Assembly: GCA_035995025.1 (NCBI GenBank)
Contig: DASYKY010000123.1
Coordinates: 1 to 64,000, forward strand
Origin: Actinophytocola sp035995025
Lineage (GTDB): Bacteria; Actinomycetota; Actinomycetes; Mycobacteriales; Pseudonocardiaceae
DNA length: 64,000 nucleotides
Direction: 5' to 3'
The notes under the pieces were generated by a model, which saw only the letters and a program-made list of their open reading frames with translations, made no database searches and was not told where the DNA came from. This document shows, one piece after another, positions 59,821 through 64,000 of the stretch. The stretch's first letter is position 1. The number at the start of each line of letters is the position of its first letter. A program made the translations under genes and the position numbers.

Positions 59821-60713
59821 CCGGTGCGCACGGGGGACTTGCGGGTGGGGATGGCGAGCCAGCTCCAGCAGACGAGCGCTCCGACGAGCGTCACGAAGCC
59901 GGCGATCTCCACGCTCTGGTGCAGGTTCTCCGACAGCCAGCCCGGCGGCGCCGACTGTGGATGCCGGCCGGCGCCCTGCAGGAACACGAGCCGGTTCTGC
60001 GCGTCGTTGACCAGGCCCGCGAGGCACAGGAACCCGATGCCGACGCTGACCCGGGCGGTCCGGGTCCGCAGCGCGAAGTCCACCTCGGCGCCGGGCACGG
60101 CCGGCCGGCGCACGGCGAGGAACACGACCGCGACGAGCACGACGAGGCAGAGCGCGACGCCGCCGAGCGTGAGCCAGCCCGTCGGGTGAAGCAGCTCCGC
60201 GCGGGTGCCCGGCCCGGCCTCGTCGTCCGGCGGGATCTCGGCGGCGTAGCGGTTGGCCCACGGCTGCGCGGCGAACGCGAGGACGACCAGCGCCACCGTC
60301 CACGCGGCGAGCACCGCGGTCACGAGCACCGCCCACACCGGCACCAGGTCGCGCCAGGTGCGCCGGTCCAGCGAGGCGGTCCGCACGCCGCTCACCGGGC
60401 GCAGCGTCGCGATCAGCTCCGCGATCAGCATGGCCGCGAGCAGCGGGATGACGATGTTGCCCGGGCCGTTGCGCACCGCGGGCGACATCAGGGCGACGAC
60501 CGGCGGCAGCACGAGGAACAGCACCACGTAGAGGATCCGCCGCCTGCGCAGGTAGCGGACCGCCTCGGCGCTCTGCGGATCGGTCGGCTCGGCGACGCCC
60601 CACCGCTGCAGCAGACGTCTGCCGCTGTGCCTGGTAGGCCACAGGACGAGCAGCAGCACGGCCGCCGTGATGAGCGAGGGCAGGAGGGTGTTCGACACCC
60701 ACAGGGAATCCAC
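59817..60713 (-). CDS. Multi-pass membrane protein
   Basis: 298 residues with seven or so hydrophobic segments: LLPSLITAAVLLLVLW, ILYVVLFLVLPPVVALM, IPLLAAMLIAELIATL, WAVLVTAVLAAWTVALVVLAF, LTLGGVALCLVVLVAVVFLAV, VGIGFLCLAGLV, and IAGFVTLVGALVCWSWLAI. No transport signature. It is the first gene of the GntR-dynamin operon; GTG start with AAAGAGG. Function unknown. Confidence 0.78.
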   Translation of the reverse strand: MDSLWVSNTLLPSLITAAVLLLVLWPTRHSGRRLLQRWGVAEPTDPQSAEAVRYLRRRRILYVVLFLVLPPVVALMSPAVRNGPGNIVIPLLAAMLIAELIATLRPVSGVRTASLDRRTWRDLVPVWAVLVTAVLAAWTVALVVLAFAAQPWANRYAAEIPPDDEAGPGTRAELLHPTGWLTLGGVALCLVVLVAVVFLAVRRPAVPGAEVDFALRTRTARVSVGIGFLCLAGLVNDAQNRLVFLQGAGRHPQSAPPGWLSENLHQSVEIAGFVTLVGALVCWSWLAIPTRKSPVRTG

Positions 60714-60722
60714 GCCACACCT

Positions 60723-60748
60723 CTTTGTATCGACTCTTTGATACAAAG
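60723..60748. promoter_or_regulatory. GntR (YtrA-type) operator
   Basis: CTTTGTATC-N8-GATACAAAG, a perfect 9-bp inverted repeat directly upstream of the membrane-protein start and between divergent genes. GTATC/GATAC half sites fit GntR-family operators. Confidence 0.75.
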
Positions 60749-60836
60749 CTAGCCGATGGTGTCAACCTTGCGGCGTACCGCCCGGTGCGACCTGCGCCCG
60801 ACGACGGTGCGGGCGCCGGTTGCATACGCTTTGTCC

Positions 60837-62021
60837 GTGCGCCGGTTCAGCCTGTGGATGAAGGCACACCCCATGGTCGGGGACAGCCTGCTCGCCGGCC
60901 TGCTCGCGTGCTTCGACCTGCTGATCTTCGCCGCGCAGTCGGCGGTCGACAATCCCGAGAGCCAGCCGCCCCCGTGGTACGTGACGATCCCGATCATCGT
61001 CGCGGTCGTGGTGCCACTGGTGTTCCGGCGCCGGTACCCGGTCATCGCCGCGTACGCCACGTTGCTGCTCGGCATCCCGCACTCGACGCTGCAGCTCGGC
61101 GTCGCGAGCCTGCTGTCCTCCTGCATCGCGCTGTACACGCTGGTCGCCTACGTCGGCCGCCGGCCCGCCGTGCTCTACGCGGTGGTCAACGTCGTGCTCA
61201 CGGCCGTGCAGACGATCTTCCTCGACGACGGCTCGTTCCAGAAGTGGCTCATCTCGCTGACCCTGGCGATCCTGGCGCTGGCGTTCTGCTGGGCGCTGGG
61301 CGAGTTCGTCGGCGCGCGGCGGGCCTATCAGGCGGAGGTGGAGCAGCGGCTCTCGCTGCTGGAGGTCGAGCGGGACCACCAGGCGCGGATGGCGGTGGCC
61401 GCCGAGCGCGCCCGGATCGCCCGCGAGCTGCACGACGTCGTCGCGCACGCGGTCAGCGTGATCGTGGTGCAGGCCGACGGCGCCGCGTACGCCGTGCGCT
61501 CGCAGCCGGACCTGGCGGAGCGCGCGGTGCAGACGATCTCGGCCACCGGCCGCGAGGCGCTGACCGAGCTGCGCAGGCTGCTGGGCGTGCTGCGCAGCGA
61601 GGAGGCGGCGGGGGAGCTGACTCCCCAGCCGGGCACGCAGTCGCTCTCCGAGCTGGCCGAGCGGGTGCGAGCGGTCGGGCTGCCCGTGCGGCTGGAGATC
61701 GTCGGCGACGTGGACGACCTCCCGGCCGGCGTGGGGCTCGGCATCTACCGGATCGTGCAGGAAGGGCTGACGAACTCGATCAAGCACGCGGGCCCGGGGA
61801 CGAAGGCCGTGGTCCGGGTGGAGCGGGCCGGCGACCAGGTGATGCTGGACATCAGCGACGACGGCAGGCCCGCGGTGCGCTCGCTGGTCGGGGTGTCCGG
61901 CGGCAACGGACTGATCGGGATGCGCGAGCGCGCGCTGGTGTTCGGCGGCTCGCTGGACGCCGGGCCGCGACCGGGCGGCGGCTGGCAGGTCCTGGCCCGG
62001 CTGCCGCTGACCACGGACTGA
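60837..62021 (+). CDS. NarL-type sensor histidine kinase
   Basis: About 394 residues. Five or six hydrophobic segments in the first 170 residues, a cytoplasmic coiled coil, then the HisKA_3 box ARIARELHDVVAHAVSVIVV (phospho-acceptor His199 with this start) and the HATPase_c end (LGIYRIVQEGLTNSIKHAG; SGGNGLIGMRERALVFGG). It phosphorylates the response regulator encoded 68 bp downstream. A TACGCT -10-like box 6 nt before this GTG suggests a leaderless start; ATG 60756 is an in-frame alternative overlapping the operator region. Confidence 0.88.
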   Translation: MRRFSLWMKAHPMVGDSLLAGLLACFDLLIFAAQSAVDNPESQPPPWYVTIPIIVAVVVPLVFRRRYPVIAAYATLLLGIPHSTLQLGVASLLSSCIALYTLVAYVGRRPAVLYAVVNVVLTAVQTIFLDDGSFQKWLISLTLAILALAFCWALGEFVGARRAYQAEVEQRLSLLEVERDHQARMAVAAERARIARELHDVVAHAVSVIVVQADGAAYAVRSQPDLAERAVQTISATGREALTELRRLLGVLRSEEAAGELTPQPGTQSLSELAERVRAVGLPVRLEIVGDVDDLPAGVGLGIYRIVQEGLTNSIKHAGPGTKAVVRVERAGDQVMLDISDDGRPAVRSLVGVSGGNGLIGMRERALVFGGSLDAGPRPGGGWQVLARLPLTTD

Positions 62022-62024
62022 GTC

Positions 62025-62073
62025 ATGGACCGAGACAATGGACTGGGACATGGACCGAGACATGGACTGGGGC
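62025..62073 (+). repeat. Four 12-bp tandem repeats between kinase and regulator genes
   Basis: ATGGACCGAGAC, ATGGACTGGGAC, ATGGACCGAGAC and ATGGACTGGGGC, with one extra A after the first. They lie between the kinase stop and the regulator start. Confidence 0.9.
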
Positions 62074-62089
62074 GGCTAGTTTGGGGCAC

Positions 62090-62746
62090 GTGATCAAGGT
62101 GGTGCTGGTCGACGACCAGGAGCTGATGCGCGTCGGGTTCCGCATGGTCCTCGGCGCGCAGGAGGACATGGAGATCGTCGGCGAGGCGGGCAACGGCAAG
62201 GAGGCCGTCGAGCTCGCCGGGCAGCTGCGGCCGGACGTGGTGCTGATGGACGTGCGGATGCCGGTGCTGGACGGCGTCGAGGCCACCAAGCTGATCACCG
62301 ACCAGGGCTTCGCCAAGGTGCTCGTGATGACGACGTTCGACCTCGACGAGTACGCGCTCAACGCGCTGCGCAACGGCGCGAGCGGGTTCCTGTTGAAGGA
62401 CACGCCGTCGGTGCAGCTGGTGTCCGCGCTGCGGTCGGTCGCGAGCGGCGACTCGGTCGTGTCACCGAGCGTGACCCGGCGGTTGCTGGACCGGTTCCTC
62501 GGCGCGGGTGGCGGGGAGCTGCGGGACGCGGCGATGCTGGACGTGCTGACCGACCGGGAACGCGAGGTGCTCCTGTTGATCGCACAAGGACTGTCCAACA
62601 CGGAGATCGCGCGCAAGCTGTTCCTGTCCGAGGCGACGGTGAAGACGCACGTCGGACGGGTTCTGTCCAAATTGGAGCTGCGGGACCGTGTGCAGGCGGT
62701 CGTGCTCGCATACGAGACCGGGCTGGTTCGTCCCGGCGAACACTGA
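62090..62746 (+). CDS. NarL/LuxR-type response regulator
   Basis: 218 residues. Receiver domain with Asp8/Asp9 acid pocket (VVLVDDQEL), phospho-acceptor Asp54 (VVLMDVRMP), Thr in LVMTTFD and Lys in GFLLKD. LuxR HTH at the C-terminus (LTDREREVLLLIAQGLSNTE; KLFLSEATVKTHVGRVLSKL). It pairs with the kinase upstream. GTG start 17 nt after the tandem repeats. Confidence 0.95.
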   Translation: MIKVVLVDDQELMRVGFRMVLGAQEDMEIVGEAGNGKEAVELAGQLRPDVVLMDVRMPVLDGVEATKLITDQGFAKVLVMTTFDLDEYALNALRNGASGFLLKDTPSVQLVSALRSVASGDSVVSPSVTRRLLDRFLGAGGGELRDAAMLDVLTDREREVLLLIAQGLSNTEIARKLFLSEATVKTHVGRVLSKLELRDRVQAVVLAYETGLVRPGEH

Positions 62747-63015
62747 CCCGAACATGTGACTTGTCCACATCGAACATTGAACGGAACGCTGAGAGCGCAC
62801 TCAGCGGCCGTGCGCGAGACTCCCCCCGGGAACCCCTACTCGGGGTGACCGCGAATCAGGGTCGGTCTCAGGGTAGTAACGGATACAACCACCCTTTTGG
62901 TTGATGGACGCTACTCCCAGAAGTTGACCTGAACTGGGGACCACAGGTGGACGTGCGAATCCACCTCGCACCGCCACTATTTGCGTCAAGGGGAATCGAC
63001 GATCAGGGAGAGACC
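62747..63015 (+). promoter_or_regulatory. Promoter region of ABC transporter gene
   Basis: No gene seen in 269 bp. Features are an AGGTGGA-N8-TCCACCT inverted repeat (62945-62966) and a CCCCTACTCGGGGTG hairpin near 62835-62849. A GGGAGAG ribosome site precedes the ATG. Confidence 0.4.
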
Positions 63016-63969
63016 ATGATTGAGGCAGTCGGCCTCAGCAAGCGCTACGGGAAGACGGTCGCTGTCGACGACCTGTCGTTCACCGTGCAGTCCGGTCGGG
63101 TCACCGGCTTTCTCGGACCTAATGGCGCGGGCAAGTCCACCACCATGCGGATGATCCTCGGCCTGGACGCGCCCACCGCGGGCAGCGTCCGGATCGACGG
63201 CAAGCGTTACCGGGAGCTGCACGAGCCGTTGCGCACAGTCGGTGCGCTGCTCGACGCGAAGTGGGTGCACCCCAACCGCTCGGCGCGCGCACACCTGTGG
63301 TGGCTCGCGAAGTCCAACAAGCTGCCGGCCAAGCGGGTCGACGAGGTACTCGACCTCGTGGGCCTGACGGGGGTCGGGAACCGCCGGGCGGGCGGGTTCT
63401 CGCTCGGCATGTCCCAGCGGCTCGGCATCGCGGCCGCGCTGCTCGGCGACCCGGAGGTGCTGCTGTTCGACGAGCCGGTCAACGGGCTGGACCCGGAGGG
63501 CATCCTGTGGATCCGCCGGTTCATGCACCGGCTGGCCGACGAGGGCCGGACCGTGTTCGTGTCCAGCCACCTGCTGTCGGAGATGGCACTGACCGCGCAG
63601 GAGCTCGTGGTGATCGGCCGCGGCAAGCTCATCTCACAGAGCAGCACCGAGGAGTTCGTCGCACAGGCGACCGAGAACACCGTCGTGGTGCGCAGCCCGC
63701 AGATCGCGCTGCTGCGCTCGGCGCTGGGCCAGGAGGGCGCCACCATCCGCGACGAGGGCGAGAGCCTCGTCGTCACCGGGATGGACAGTGCCGCCATCGG
63801 TGAGCTGGCCGCCGCCAAGGGTGTCGTCCTGCACGAGCTGAGCCCGCAGCGTGGCTCGCTCGAGGAGGCGTTCATCCAGCTCACCGGCGACTCCGTCGAG
63901 TACCACGCGGCCGTCGGGGGCGACCCCGCAGCCGCGGCCGCCGCCGACCTCATGCCTGCCGGGAAGTGA
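63016..63969 (+). CDS. ABC transporter ATP-binding protein
   Basis: 317 residues of the antibiotic/drug-export type (DrrA-like). Walker A FLGPNGAGKST, Q-loop region, signature FSLGMSQRLGIAAALLG, Walker B VLLFDEPVNGLDPEG and H-loop VSSHLLSEM. A C-terminal about 90-residue extension of the DrrA kind is followed by an Ala-rich tail. It should energise the permease whose gene begins 4 nt after the stop. Substrate unknown. Confidence 0.93.
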   Translation: MIEAVGLSKRYGKTVAVDDLSFTVQSGRVTGFLGPNGAGKSTTMRMILGLDAPTAGSVRIDGKRYRELHEPLRTVGALLDAKWVHPNRSARAHLWWLAKSNKLPAKRVDEVLDLVGLTGVGNRRAGGFSLGMSQRLGIAAALLGDPEVLLFDEPVNGLDPEGILWIRRFMHRLADEGRTVFVSSHLLSEMALTAQELVVIGRGKLISQSSTEEFVAQATENTVVVRSPQIALLRSALGQEGATIRDEGESLVVTGMDSAAIGELAAAKGVVLHELSPQRGSLEEAFIQLTGDSVEYHAAVGGDPAAAAAADLMPAGK

Positions 63970-63973
63970 ACCG

Positions 63974-64000
63974 ATGACTCTGCTCGCCGTTGAACGCATC
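63974..64000 (+). CDS. Start of next gene (ABC permease presumed), cut by window
   Basis: ATG at 63974, 4 nt after the ATPase stop, reads MTLLAVERI to the window edge. Its identity as the membrane partner of the ATPase is inferred from position only. Confidence 0.4.

Overview
The window is high-GC actinobacterial DNA. It fits a Pseudonocardiaceae member such as Amycolatopsis: many GTG starts, a HAIR/HspR-type dnaK promoter, ESX-linked PE/PPE-EspG genes with a DUF3558 lipoprotein, a two-dynamin/GrpE operon, and mycobacterial-type lipid genes (fadE5, htdX, fabG4, fadA2, a TetR regulator). In M. tuberculosis htdX-fabG4-fadA2-fadE5 are contiguous. Here fadE5 lies about 25 kb from the other three but keeps a related palindrome in its promoter. 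I see no rRNA genes, CRISPR array, prophage or intact insertion sequence. The genus is an inference from gene content.

Layout. 1-2.4 kb: 5' part of dnaK with two HAIR boxes, and a DUF4097 lipoprotein. 2.4-10 kb: MFS transporter, dcd, tRNA-Gly(CCC), then a leftward group (XRE regulator, unknown protein, alpha/beta hydrolase, PCD-VOC fusion) whose divergent promoter region holds a dense palindrome cluster and a 28-residue membrane peptide. 10-21 kb: orphan response regulator, fadE5, GlsB-like protein, VanW-family envelope protein, GroES-like protein, a large beta-helix membrane protein and an amino-acid ABC importer. 20.9-21.9 kb: a wrecked GH63-like glycosidase gene with an inverted internal fragment. 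21.9-25 kb: a type VII secretion accessory module. 25-32 kb: MFS transporter, M20 peptidase, and a pdhABC (2-oxoacid dehydrogenase) operon. 32.5-39.3 kb: SCP2/TetR pair, VOC and WYL genes, htdX-fabG4 divergent from fadA2, and a secreted NlpC/P60-like protein. 39.5-41.2 kb: an AAA-type ATPase flanked by hairpins, and a small basic peptide.

41.4-47.5 kb: a tightly coupled operon of GH38 alpha-mannosidase, a 99-codon repeat ORF, a PpiC-like protein and a ROK kinase. The repeat ORF carries Ser/His-rich pentapeptide repeats and overlaps both neighbours by 4 nt. 47.5-52.2 kb: MarR-GNAT fusion, AhpD-like protein, methyltransferase, a decayed ECF42-type sigma/DGPF locus, a cluster of DnaA-box-like sequences and a small Cys-containing protein. 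52.3-55.3 kb: pckG and an acidic protein with Asp-rich calcium-loop-like repeats. 55.3-60.8 kb: GntR-autoregulated operon of membrane protein, GntR, dynamin, GrpE-like protein and dynamin. 60.8-64 kb: NarL-type two-component system and an ABC transporter cut by the window edge.

The most novel-looking signals are the pentapeptide-repeat ORF inside the GH38 operon, the palindrome cluster with its 28-residue peptide, the CCTACTCGCGAGTAGG-type operator shared by the lipid genes, and the two decayed loci. Start codons were chosen from Shine-Dalgarno spacing and stop/start overlaps, and several remain uncertain.
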